From Ignelater luminosus (taxonomy: Eukaryota; Arthropoda; Insecta; Coleoptera; Elateridae): a stretch of DNA of 64,000 nucleotides. The DNA lies in the NCBI GenBank assembly GCA_011009095.1, contig VTPC01001731.1:1-64000 (forward strand), in the 5' to 3' direction. The position numbers were made by a program, and so were the translations under genes. The number at the start of each line of letters is the position of its first letter. The first letter of the stretch is position 1. Of the stretch, positions 33,745 through 45,174 are shown in pieces. The notes beneath the pieces were generated by a model, which did not search any database, was not told the DNA's origin, and worked only from the letters and a program-made list of their open reading frames with translations.

Positions 33745-36725
33745 AAAAATTCTTGACGACTGAACTGAAAGTGATTGCTGTTAGGCTTTATAGTATATAA
33801 CTCACCGTTTCACAATTATTTATAATCCAACTACTTGAGTATATTTTTAACTCTAAATAGTTGAGATATATATTTGTCTGAATTTATGTTGCAACTCTAG
33901 CTTCCTTCAGTTTCCTGGTTCTTGTTCTATGTCTGAATATTTTGTGAATTTCACATTTTGTGCTATGAAATTTTGCAACTTCCTTGTCAGCTGTGCCGAT
34001 GACATTTTAATCAGGAACTTTAGATAATTTAAACTGAATAGATCACTGTGAAAGATTAGTCGACCCTGGTTGAATTTTATTTTTACCATTAATCGTTTCT
34101 AAACCAAAAGTAGTCAATTCATTTACAGTGTTAGTCTTGACAGAAAAATATAATGCAAGAATGTTGAGTATTTTCAATTCTGTTGAGGCACAGACTAAAT
34201 TTCAGTTGATAAGTTCAGCTCGTTCAGGAAGACGTCTCAAAAATATTCATCTTGTTCTGTTAAATCTGTGGGAAAAAAGGTTTTTAGTATCAATACCATC
34301 AAAACAGGAATGAAGCTAAATAGAATTATGCAAACTGGAAGACATTTGCAAAAGAAGCTTTCTTTGAAGCTAAAATAAGTCCAGATGCTCTCAGAAATTT
34401 TATTTGTAAATGAATTTAAATTTTTTCAGCACATATTTTTTTATTTACATTTGTGAAGTAAATCATTTCTTTGATACCGATAAATTTTTTTCAGCCGTAT
34501 GTGTATGTATTAAAGCTTTAAATCTTATTTTACGTCATATCTGAAATGAAATAAAATTTATGTTAAACTGGAAGTTGTCAATATATCTCTGAAATATATA
34601 AATCTTTGGTATGCACACAAGTGTATCGTCCTCTTTCGAGCTAATTATCCCATTGTAGAGAACCTACTTATTTTAATAGAACTGACATGTTCAATTATCC
34701 AAAAAAGAACGCTTAACCTACACCCAAAATGTGATATAATCTAAAACAGTAAATAACTCTTAAAAGTTCGAGCTTTCTAGTCGAGACATCTATTGGCCTG
34801 ACTTAATTAAGAGTCCCACGAACCTTTTTATTTACATGGGTCGCATTTAGTGTGAGAAGAGGCTTGAAACAAAACGAGAAAAAAAAAGGGGAAAAATATT
34901 TAAATACAGCTGTTACCACCGAAAGGTAAGAGCTACAATCTTTCCTAATTTCATATGCATAGTTTTTTCCGTTATCTTTCTACTGAAACAACAAAATCGA
35001 AATTATAAAGCGTAAAACTGGTTGTACCAATGAATGAAAATTCAAATTAGTTATGCTTTTAATCTTTGGGAAACAATGAGGTTTTATGCAAATGCATACT
35101 AGATGAAGTGATCATTCCACATTTTCCGTGTGCGTGTGTACGGATGTGTGCGCGCTCGGGTGGTACATTTATAACGAATGCGATTCAATGTGATAATGTC
35201 CAAAAAGGTGTGCTACAAATCACTCCACGGGATGATGAAAATTTGGAAGGTTTTTAGGCTACTCTCGGTTTTATGCTCCATTATGTTACGATCCTAAATG
35301 GGGTAAAATGAACCGGAATATAAAATGAATTCCGATAAGATCGTGTTACAGAAAATTATATGTTTCATAAAAATTGGCCAAATTTGGAGGATTCGGGAGG
35401 AGTTAGAATTACTTTATTATTGTTGTTATTATTATTATTATTATTTTAAGAGTTACGATTTCACATGGGAATTAAATGAAGTTAACAAGGAAATAAAAAA
35501 ATTAATGTACACAGTAGAGAACGCAATTTTGTATTCCAAGCAAAACAAACTAATTTTTTGTTTCCTAATTAATTATGCCGTTTAATCATCTGGAACGATT
35601 TATTTGCGCATTAAAATGCTAACTAACTATAAGATTATAATGTAGATGCAATTAATAATAGAGTGAAAATGCATGAATAAAAATCCGAAGAAAAATTTGA
35701 TAGCTCAATTAAATCAGAATATTTATGAGATTCTTAATTTATTTATGCAGTCTACTGTTTGATATCGCTTATATCAATAGCCATTAATATGTAGTACCCG
35801 TGAATGGAAAACAAACATAATCTATTCTATTTAATAATAGTTCTCAGATCCAGTTTTATGATGCACAATTCTATGTGTAAACTGTTTATTCATTGCACGG
35901 CTACATCGTTCATCGAGCTCGTGAAAGCTGCACTTGGTTTATTAATTAACATTTGCCAACGTTTAACTATGCAAACTATGCTTGCCTCTATCTCCTGGTA
36001 GTGAAGTTATAATAAAGAAATAGTTTTAATTACTGTTCTTGAATAGAAACTCATTATACATTAAAAGAATTTATCTTTTATCATTATTGGTGTGGTAATT
36101 TTGCTAATTTTATAAGCGACAGTAAAATGTTAACGTGGAATTTTCTATAGTTATGTGTCAAAAAGATTTATTACAAGACATTAATATTTTTTTCTCCTTT
36201 TAAAGTTAAAATTGGTTTTTTCTGGAATGACAACAAGAAATAGCTGGTTGTTAATTACAGTTTTATACATTAAGGATTTTGAGTAATTTATCATATTATT
36301 TTGTGTTGCATTCTCAAAAAGGTGTGTTTGACAAGATTTACTAACGATATTAAACTACTGGAAGTTTTCAAAGGCTCTTCGATAAGATGAGATCGTAAAA
36401 ACGTCTTTTCAAATTAATTATTTTGGTCGGAACTTCTATAGAAGTATAGACGTAAATCAGTCAGAGTGTTTTGTTCCCCCGAATTGGTTCATATTGGTAT
36501 TTAGTTATCTTGTGTTCACACTCATTGTACGGATTGAAACAAATAATGTGAATGTGTAATTTCAGGTAGATTTGCTATTGGTCACTTAAGCGTTGGTGTA
36601 TCACATTTTTAACTTGAAAATTTGATCATTTGATGGTAATTTTATCTTATTTTTTTTAAATAGTGCCAACTTTACTTTTTACATTGATAGCGACGTTCTT
36701 CAGTTAGCTATTAATACAGAACTCT
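33745..36725. other. Long AT-rich intronic stretch
   Basis: No gene recognised. 35,411-35,446 is a TTA/ATT trinucleotide microsatellite; 35,120-35,160 is GT-rich. Other frames are short and unconvincing. Confidence 0.4.
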
Positions 36726-36734
36726 CAAATCCAA

Positions 36735-39700
36735 AAACCGAGAAAAATCATGTTCTACCCCTAGCATCCTTACTCCTCCCAAAGTCCCCTTCTCCTTTCC
36801 CAATTCATCTTTCAATCCTCCCTGCCAGCGTGAAAGATTATGGCACAACACCCTCTATCAAAGCGAGTTTAAAACGAGACGGAAGTAAACCCCAGGTAGG
36901 TAGAACAATCAACGCCAAATCTCACACCTCTTTGAAGGTCTGCCTCAAGGATGCTGGGGAAGCAAAAATCTGCCCGTATCAACATCAAAAGCAAAACTAC
37001 TGATCGCGACCCATAATATAAGGACCATGAGAACACAAGAACATCTAACAAAATTGAAACAAGAACAAGAACATATCAAGTGGGACGTACTGGAATTACG
37101 CGAAAGACTACTTTCAGGAGAAAAATGTTATACACTGCAATCTGGACACGTGCTCTTTCAGAACAACTTCGACTAAGACCCGCACCACGGAGGAGTAGCC
37201 CTCCTAATCAACAAAACAAGAAAACACATGATCACCAAATTCCACGTCATCTCAGATCGTGTTATATATGTCACAATGAAACTATGCAAGAGATATACCA
37301 TACAGATCATCCTACCAGTGTATCAAAAGATGAGTTTGTGGAAAGATTCCACGAGCATATAACAACTGCTAGGCGAGCAGAGAACATCCACTACTGTCTA
37401 GTTATCGGAGACTTCAACGCTAAAGTAGGGAGGAAAATGGACAACTTTGAAAACTTAGGAAAGTTTGGTATCGGAAACAGAAATAACCGCAGCAAAAGAC
37501 TAATAGAATACCTAAAATATGAACAACTGTACTGTATGAACATCTACTTCAAAAAACCACTCAGAATAAAATGGACATGGCAAAGTCTAGACGGGAGAAC
37601 TAAAAATGAAATCGACTTTATCGTGGCAAGCTACAAATCTGCGATCAAAGATGTCTCGGCGATAAATAAAATACACACGGGTAGCGATCACAGACTGCTA
37701 AGAATCACAATCAAAATCAACGTAAAATTCAAACGACGCAAACTAATCAGGATATTCTGCCTAACAATAGATGCAATCAGAAAAAACGAAGAAAAATACG
37801 AACAGGAACTCAAACACAAACTCACACCGCTGCTAAACATTGAAAATCGAGAATTAGACGATCTAACCCAAAAAAAATCACAAAGGACATACAAACTGCA
37901 ACGAAAAAGGCAGTAACTCAAATAGAACCAAAAGAGATAAAAATAATCAACGAAACACAACAACTAATTAACTTGAGGCGAAACTTAAACAGAAACTCCG
38001 ACGAATATAAACAAATCAACAAAACCATAAAACGGAAAATTAGGAAAGACAAGCGAAATTATAATACAAGAATGATAAAAGATACAATTGAAAACAACAA
38101 AAATATGAAAGTCTTAAGAAGCACAACATCACATGGTCAACAGCGAATGTACTGTATGAAAGACAAAAATTGTCAATTAGTCACAGGCACAACAGAGATC
38201 TCTAAAATGATCGAAGGCTTCTTTACAGAATTGTACGAGCCAAAGGTGCCGAACTCAAAAGCAAACCTACCAGAAATAACAATACGAAATGTCAATTCCG
38301 AAGAGATACCTCCAGTCACCACTCAGGAAATACATACAGCTTTATAACAAATGAAGAATAGCCGGTGCCCAGGAGAAGACCGGATAGCAATAGAAATGTT
38401 AGAAATGAGAAGAAATCCACTAACTAAAGCCTTCCAACTATTCACGAACCGCTGTATCAATAAAGGCAAAATACCAACAAGCTAGAAAAACGCAGATTTT
38501 GTGATTCAAGAAGGTGACACCGCTGACATTGGGAACTATAGGCCAATTAGTCTATCATCGCATCTGTATAAGTTGCTAACAAAAATCCTTACAAACAGAC
38601 TGACAATCAAACTGGATTTCTAACAACCTATCGAACAGGCAGGATTCAGGATGTATTTTAGTACCATTGACCACCTTCAAACCTTGCAAACGCTGATTGA
38701 AAAATGCGAAGAGTGACAGTAACTCAAATAGAACCAAAAGAGATAAAAATAACCAACGAAACAAAACAATTAATTAAATAGAAACTCTGACGAATATAAA
38801 CCAATCAACAAGACCATAAAACGGAAAATCAGGAAAGACAAGCAAAATTATAACACAAGAATGATAAAAGATACAATTGAAAACAACAAAAACATGAAAG
38901 TTCACTCCCATTACACCTAGGGTTCGTAGATTTCCAAAAGGCCTTCGACTCAGTGGAGTTCTGGTCAATATTCGAAGGACTAAACGACACAAGACTAGAT
39001 TCCCGTTATACCACCTTGCTGAAAGACATCTGTACAAACGCCACCATGCATGTTAAGATCAATGAAACCGAAAATACGAGAAAAATGCCATTACAAAGAA
39101 GCGTCAGACAAGTAAATACCATTTCTCCCAAGCTCTTTACACAGGTGCTAGAAAACGTATTTAAAAAAATGAATTGGGAAAAAAAGGGAATAAACATTGA
39201 TGCCACATACATCAACCATACTTTGCAGACGACAGCCATAAGAAGCAGAAATGAGGAAGAACTAGAACAAATGTTAACCGATCTTGCCCTGAACTCAAAG
39301 ATCATAGGACTACAAATGAACTATGGGAAAACAAAAATAATGTCAAACGGCCAAAGACAAATTTAGGTAAACCAACAAATCATAGAAAATGTCCATGACT
39401 ACGCCTCCCTTGGGCACCTCGCTGAGTTGAGAAAACCAAATCAAACGACGGAGATCACAAGGCGAACAAAACTTGGATGGACGACATTCAGAAAACTTAG
39501 TGAAATACTAAGAAACCAAGAAATACCAATGAGTTTGAAGAAAAAGGTCTGGGACACGTGCGTTCTGCTCGTAATGACATCTGGCAATAACACATAAAAG
39601 CGCAAACAAATTAAAAACAACCCAACGTGCTATGGAGAGGACAATACTCGGCATAAGTCTTAGAAACCGAGTCTGAAACACAGAAATTAGGCGCCGCGCA

Positions 39701-39925
39701 AAGGTCACAGACATTATGGAGAATGTCCTAAAATGTTTGGGTAAACCGACTCATACGATGGCGACATAGGACATCAAAAAGGAACGTCGGCAGACCACAG
39801 AAGAGATGGGCAGACGATATCAAAGAGATAGCGGGCAAAAACTGGTTGCAAGCTGCGCAAAATAAAGAAACTTGGCACAATTTAGAGGAGGCCTATGTCC
39901 AGCAGTGGACGGGGGAGGGTTAAAA
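36735..39925 (+). pseudogene. LINE (non-LTR retrotransposon), endonuclease plus reverse transcriptase, with internal duplication
   Basis: 5' region from ~36,735. The endonuclease starts near 37,000 (LIATHNIRTMRTQEHL, then IKWDVLELRERLLSGEKC) and continues in the frame of a 278-codon ORF from about residue 80 (VIGDFNAKVG at 37,401-37,430; TKNEIDFIVASYKSA; TGSDHRLLRITI). The first ~75 codons of that ORF are out of frame. Reverse transcriptase: RCPGEDRIAIEML, ADIGNYRPISLSSHLYKLL, then an interruption, then VDFQKAFDSVEFW (38,926-38,965) and TISPKLFTQVLENVFKKMNW. The YFADD box sits at 39,218-39,233 but one base out of frame. The C-terminal ARPLQRWADDI-like region and the 'EEAYVQQWT' terminus survive in shifted frames near 39,780-39,915. 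Multiple stops; inactive. Confidence 0.88.
38717..38901 (+). repeat. Duplicated copy of the LINE linker inserted in its own reverse transcriptase
   Basis: 185 bp nearly identical to 37,911-38,112, the linker between endonuclease and reverse transcriptase, less a ~17-bp deletion. Both begin CAGTAACTCAAATAGAACC and end ACATGAAAGT or ATATGAAAGT. It lies between the ...LIEKCEE and VDFQKAFDS segments and therefore breaks the polymerase palm. Confidence 0.9.
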
Positions 39926-39929
39926 GAAG

Positions 39930-40235
39930 AAGCTTGTTTCTTATTCGGTTTAGCCTTGTTTGTCACTATTTCCTGGGCTTCCTTTTGTTTTCGTTTTTCT
40001 TACCTAATAGCCTTTTTCCTTCTTTTTATGCCTCAACATCCTTTTTTTGCTTGTTCTTTTTTTATTATGAATTTTTTTCCATCTTCTGGAAGTTAACACA
40101 AAAGGTAATTTCTCGGATTGTTTTTTCCGTTTTCGTTCTGGAGTCTTGGGCCATATTATAAAATCATCAAAAGTTTTATTCAAATTCGTAGTTTCAGGAA
40201 TTTCTGCCGTTCATTCAAAGTTATCAGTGTATTTA
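39930..40235. other. T-rich spacer between LINE and pogo-like gene
   Basis: Pyrimidine-rich sequence; the 74- and 88-codon plus frames are low-complexity hydrophobic products without family resemblance. Confidence 0.4.
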
Positions 40236-40239
40236 ATTA

Positions 40240-41465
40240 ACAACATTCGAATCCATATCATTATGTAAAACCACAAGCGAATCTTTATCATTATTTTCTT
40301 ATTTCTCTTCATCTATCGTGCAGGATTTTTCCGATAAACTGTTTATATTGAAGTCATAATCTCTCTTCTCAGTGTCTTTCATATTATCACAGGAATTAAA
40401 GTGATCTATGCTGCTACTGCAAAGTTTAAATTCTTTATTTATAGCTTCTGGTATATCATTAATCATTGTGCAGAAATCTTCTACTGGACTATTATTACTT
40501 ATATTTGGGTAACTGTTTTTTTATGTTATCATTATCACAGTCATTGAAGTCTTCTGGACTACTAGTGCAAATATACAGTTCTTTTGTTAAAGCTTCCAGG
40601 ACATCGCTGCTCAAATTATCTTTTTTCAGTGTAAATTTCCTGTATATTTTGTTCAATATTTGTATCATTTCCTTGTTCCCGTCATTTTGTTCCTTTAAGA
40701 TTCTTTTGAAATATTTGTGTATGTTGTCTAGTTTAAAAATTTTCGTTGTATATTTTGTCTTCTTCAAAATTCTTGAGCTTTTTGTACTTTATTTATTTCG
40801 CAAGTATTTTTAAACTTTATGGATGTTAATAGACCATTTTTACACTGTTCTGATTTCGGGATACTTTTTTTTAAATTTATTGTTGCCTAAGCATTTAGTG
40901 AAATCAATAGCCGAACTATCCTATGGCAAAGCCCATATGATCCAAAAAGTCTCTCTATTGTAGCTGGTCGCAAAGAATCTTATATAGCCTTCTCCAAAAC
41001 ACGAGCAAATCTTTCCTTGGTGATTGCTTCAAATGGGTTTGCCCGCCTAAATTATAAAACTGCATTCTTTCTACGAACTCTTCAGTGGTTTGAATGCCGC
41101 AACGTCTGACGGTTGGAGAATTCGTGTTGAATTCGGATAAAGGGCTATTAAAATGACGTTAAGGTCGCTTCACTGTTTACTGAATTTGAAAGTCATGTGT
41201 GTCTTATGCCCATCTACAAATAAGACGATTGAAAATATCACACCATTTTGTTTTAAGTGAGGATATAATAATTCCTAATGTGTTCACAAAAGGCTTCTTT
41301 TGTCATCTATTTCTTTTCAGTACAATCGACTCCGCAAACCTTGGGCACTGATTTTACTATTTCTTGTGGCAGTCTTTTATATTTAGGATAGATTATTATT
41401 GGTGGTGTGGTCTCTCCGTTTGAAAAGAACGTGGAAATAATCGTTAAACTGAATTTGGAATTATG
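40240..41465 (-). pseudogene. pogo/Tigger-type transposase, C-terminal part
   Basis: Minus strand, downstream half of the gene whose N-terminus is at 41,870-42,454. Across several frameshifts: TTPPIIIYPKYKRLPQEIV (41,405-41,350), WMTKEAFCEHI-like (stop in place of W), LFVDGHKTHMTFKFSK (~41,220-41,170; catalytic Asp 2), VILIALYPNSTRILQPSDV then AAFKPLK (~41,150-41,085; catalytic Asp 3), GYEGLCH-type 'LFGSYGLCHRIVRL' (~40,955-40,915). A 90-codon frame (40,767-40,495) and the next ~200 bp form an acidic/Cys tail in which EALTKELYICTSSPEDFND is followed, ~65 codons on, by EAINKEFKLCSSSIDHFNS: an internal repeat. Pogo enzymes are DDD transposases with CENP-B-like DNA binding. Stops and frameshifts make this inactive. 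Confidence 0.82.
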
Positions 41466-41869
41466 GGGCTGTCCTTAAATTACGTAACGCTCCAACGAGG
41501 GGGTGGGGGTCCAGAGTTGCGTTACGCAGCGTTACCAAGGAGGGGGTGGGGGTCAAGAGTAACGTAACGATAAAATGTTATTGATAAAATATTATTTAAA
41601 CTTATATTTACTTGTCTGAACTCAAACAGTCTGTGTGTAGACCACAACGATCACACGCGCACCACTTCGATGCATTTCTTTCTAATAAAATCTTTATCAA
41701 CAAAAAATTAGAACATTTTCATATTAAATGTAGGGGGGGGGGGGGGCTTAGAGCACTGTGTTACGTAATATTCAAGGGGGGGTTCAAACTTGCGTTACGG
41801 TTGCGTTACAAGGGGGGAGGGGGGTATAAAAATCGTTCAGTTTTGCGTTACGTAATTTAAGGACGGTCT
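41466..41869. mobile_element. MITE inserted in the pogo-like transposase gene
   Basis: 404 bp with inverted ends sharing GTCCTTAAATTACGTAACGC exactly, preceded on each side by 5 bp differing only by transitions. The 5-bp direct repeat TTATG flanks it (41,461-41,465 and 41,870-41,874). Subterminal blocks are G-rich (AGGGGGTGGGGGTC repeated; a run of 14 G at 41,733-41,746) and carry GCGTTACG words. An 82-codon frame inside is not a gene. The transposase reading resumes on the other side, confirming it as an insertion. Confidence 0.87.
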
Positions 41870-42454
41870 TTATGCCCTATTTCATAAATGCTGCACTTCT
41901 TATTTTTGGGGCATAACATAAAACTTATCTGATCTCCATTGTAAACCCTTTTTGGATCCTAATGGATATCCTTTAAACTCTTTTCCAACTACTGTTCTAC
42001 AGATTCTAACCAGTTTTTGATATCCCCTTCAGATTCGTTTGAACTTGCGGAAGTCACAGCCTCTGATGTTCTCAAACCAATGTCTGGATGTCTTTTTAAA
42101 AAGGCCTTATACTAGCCTTATTATTTTTAAATGGATTTTGTCTTCGAATAGCATCCAAAAATTCTTTCAACAGATTCCTTGATGTCTTGTTCTCGCAAAG
42201 GAAATCCTTTCATACAGGAAATTATGATTTATTTTTTCAATAATTTTCTTTTTGTGCAGTTAATGTAGGGTGTGGACCAGGAAATATTTTTTTAAATTTT
42301 GTACTTAATCTAAATTGTAAGGCGGCTCTAGGGTACCAAACCTTATGGTTACCTGACGCTACCCCAAGCTATTTTTAATAGCACTATGTGCATCTCTAAT
42401 TGAGTGCTCCGAATAGCGTTTAGAATATTGTTTTTGTTTTGCGACTTTAGGCAT
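41870..42454 (-). pseudogene. pogo/Tigger-type transposase, N-terminal part
   Basis: Start codon at 42,454-42,452: MPKVAKQKQYSKRYSEHSI then RDAHSAIKNSLG, the psq-type helix-turn-helix opening seen in insect pogo-like and Jerky-like proteins. A frameshift near codon 31 moves the frame; PRAALQFRLSTKFKKIFPG (about 42,340-42,285) completes the first DNA-binding unit. FLKRHPDIGLRTSEAVTSA (about 42,105-42,045) is the end of the CENP-B-like DNA-binding domain, and VYNGDQISFMLCPK (41,945-41,904) holds catalytic Asp 1. The gene then runs into the MITE. Frames are broken but motif order and spacing are right for a ~500-residue transposase. Confidence 0.82.
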
Positions 42455-42459
42455 TTACT

Positions 42460-44006
42460 GCAGATAAATACTTTTTTTTAAATGAGTGTAAAAATTAACT
42501 AGCGGCCAATTACTATATCATATACAAAATTAATCAAAATACAGATATTGACCACCATGGTTAATAATTGTCACGCTACGAGATATTTGATATAGTTGTT
42601 GGCCACCGAAAATTATAAGTTAAAAGTTAAGAGTGAGCTTAAAATAACTATATCAAAACAAAATTTAAACATTTTAAAAGTTTATCAGCATGGTTTCATC
42701 AATAGAAACTTGACTCGTGCGCCTATGTCGACAGTTTAGCAAACGAATTGATTGACATTCGAAACCAACTAAAATTTTTCAGGCCTTTCCAGTGTAGAAA
42801 GAGAAAACTGAAAATCTTTGTCGAATGAATTTTGTTGTATTTTGAACCGTTAATTAGCTAACTAAAGCACTATTTTGAAAATAACATTAGGAATGCCAGA
42901 GAAGAGAACAAAGAGGATACCTAGTTTACACACAGATGGCTCTCCTACGAAATTCAACATATCTCTAATTAATAATAACCTTTGATACCTTAGTAAGAGC
43001 ATTAAAATGAAATTCAACTTGCATGTGTGTATTATACCAATAAATATTACTTAATTGGAAATGTGTGTATACTACCACATGAAGTATACGGTATATGTAG
43101 CTTACTTGGTAGTAAAAAGCTTCTATTAAAAGATTTCTGTAAATACCTGGAATTAATCCAGCAGCATCAGAGATTTAAACTGGACGTTGCAAAGAAACAT
43201 CACAAATCATTTAAATAAATACATTTAATATATCACAAACAGAACTCTAATTGCACGAAATCTTGTAAGTGCAATTAAATATCTGATTGTGAGTGGGACA
43301 TAGCTGTTGTAGGTTACTCGATTGGAATATAACAATGGAACAACACGAATTGAGAATTTGGTTTGGTTAACTTCTAGTACTACAATTAAATTTAGATATC
43401 TCTATCTCAATTACACAAAATAGCTCTGTAGTATTATATTTCGTCCTGAAAACAAGACTCTTGTGTCTAATTAAGTATTAAATAAATAAATCTCTTTGTT
43501 ATTACATACAACATAAAGATTTTCTACAGAAATTATGCTGTAAAAATTCTTTTAATTTCATCATCATTTTTGAAAACCCTTCAGGAATTTACAACTTGTC
43601 TTATTTGCTTCCTTGGGTTGTAGCAGGTAAATCCCTTAGGGTGAAAGGGTGTTTCGATGTTCGACCAGCATGAAATCTTCCATTTAGGGACGTTCCGTTT
43701 ACATCTATGAAGTTTAAAAGGGATGCCTAAAAGCTTAAGTAGCAACTTTTCTCACCCTTACTTATTTTATACGTAATTCTTAGTCGGGAGATTTTATTGA
43801 CCCTTCTTAATTTTTGTTCTTTGATATATGGCATACTTATGGTTCCTGAATTCGATTCAAATATCGTCGCATCTAATTATTTTCGTTTAACAATATACCG
43901 AATAATCCAAAAATGATTGATGACAGTTTGAATTTGCCGCGAAACATTTTTTTTTTGAAAGTTCATAACACTACATCTTTGATTTAGGTTTGTTTAACAT
44001 TGTCAT
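42460..44006. other. AT-rich intronic stretch up to the gap
   Basis: No gene or repeat recognised. Confidence 0.4.
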
Positions 44007-44406
44007 NNNNNNNNNNNNNNNNNNNNNNNNNNNNNNNNNNNNNNNNNNNNNNNNNNNNNNNNNNNNNNNNNNNNNNNNNNNNNNNNNNNNNNNNNNNNNN
44101 NNNNNNNNNNNNNNNNNNNNNNNNNNNNNNNNNNNNNNNNNNNNNNNNNNNNNNNNNNNNNNNNNNNNNNNNNNNNNNNNNNNNNNNNNNNNNNNNNNNN
44201 NNNNNNNNNNNNNNNNNNNNNNNNNNNNNNNNNNNNNNNNNNNNNNNNNNNNNNNNNNNNNNNNNNNNNNNNNNNNNNNNNNNNNNNNNNNNNNNNNNNN
44301 NNNNNNNNNNNNNNNNNNNNNNNNNNNNNNNNNNNNNNNNNNNNNNNNNNNNNNNNNNNNNNNNNNNNNNNNNNNNNNNNNNNNNNNNNNNNNNNNNNNN
44401 NNNNNN
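44007..44406. other. Assembly gap of 400 N
   Basis: Unknown sequence; the length is a round number, so it may be a placeholder or estimated gap. Open frames through it are artefacts. Confidence 0.99.
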
Positions 44407-44629
44407 TTTTTAATTCCAATTTAAAAAGAACTGAAAAGTTTATAAACTTTTGTTACATAAAACATATTAAATCCACATAAAAATTTATTGCTAAAAAATA
44501 AATTAAATAGCAAAAGAATTAGAGTTAGCAAAGTGTCAATCTTTTTGTGTTCATGCCATTCGCTCACTCATAAGCACACCCCCGTAGCAGCACTCATGTC
44601 CCCCCCACCCTTAGTTCGCTTATCTGACA

Positions 44630-45163
44630 GGGTTGCGGGCATCTTCCAGCGGGTTTTTCCCGACGGCCTTTCCCGGCATGGACTTTCCCCGGCACCGAAT
44701 CTTCCCGGCATGAATATCTTCCGGCACGGATCTCCCCCAGGCAAGTATATCTCCCGACATGGATTTTTCTCGGCACGGATATTTTCCGGCATACACGTTT
44801 GGGGTTTCACAATATCATGTAGTAAGATAATATTGAGCTGGTTATAACCTATAACCCAGCATCTAACCTAATCTTTAACCTAACATCTCACTTAACCTCT
44901 AACCTAACCTCCAGCCAAACCTCTAACCTAACCTTTAACCCAACATCTAACAAGCTCTCTCGCTGATGACTGGTTATAACCAGCTCAGTATTATATTATT
45001 ACATGATATTGTGGACTAAGCATAGTTGAAACCCCAATTTTACGCGTATGCCGGGAAATATCCGTGCCGGGAGAAGTCTATGCCGAAAAAGTTCCGTTCC
45101 GGGAAAAGTCCATACCGGGGAAAGGTCGCCAGAGACGTACCTGCCGTGAGCTGTCCGGTTCCC
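44630..45163. mobile_element. Foldback/MITE element 2, with CCTAA-like spacer
   Basis: 534 bp flanked by the 8-bp direct repeat ATCTGACA (44,622-44,629 and 45,164-45,171). Left arm 44,630-44,849 and right arm 44,972-45,163 are inverted copies: GAGCTGGTTATAACC on the left faces GGTTATAACCAGCTC on the right, and GGCACGGATATTTTCCGGCA faces TGCCGGGAAATATCCGTGCC. The outer arms are tandem ~20-bp units of the type TTCCCGGCATGGACT. The loop (44,850-44,971) is degenerate CTAACCT repeats. No coding capacity. Confidence 0.88.
44850..44971. repeat. Degenerate (CCTAA)-like spacer of foldback element 2
   Basis: Irregular repeats of AACCTCTAACCTAACCT-like words, sharing the core of the spacer at 17,398-17,465. 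Not an uninterrupted TTAGG array. Confidence 0.75.
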
Positions 45164-45174
45164 ATCTGACAATC

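Noticed and set aside
37080-37310. N-terminal part of the 278-codon frame as genuine protein
   Set aside because: The first ~75 codons are in a different frame from the LINE endonuclease, which starts upstream near 37,000.
41612-41860. 82-codon frame in the MITE
   Set aside because: It is a low-complexity translation of G-rich subterminal repeats.
43990-44424. Three ~140-codon open frames across 44 kb
   Set aside because: They consist of the 400-N gap and are artefacts.
17398-44971. Interstitial telomere (TTAGG)n arrays
   Set aside because: The units are irregular and confined to loops of foldback elements; there is no uninterrupted TTAGG/CCTAA array.
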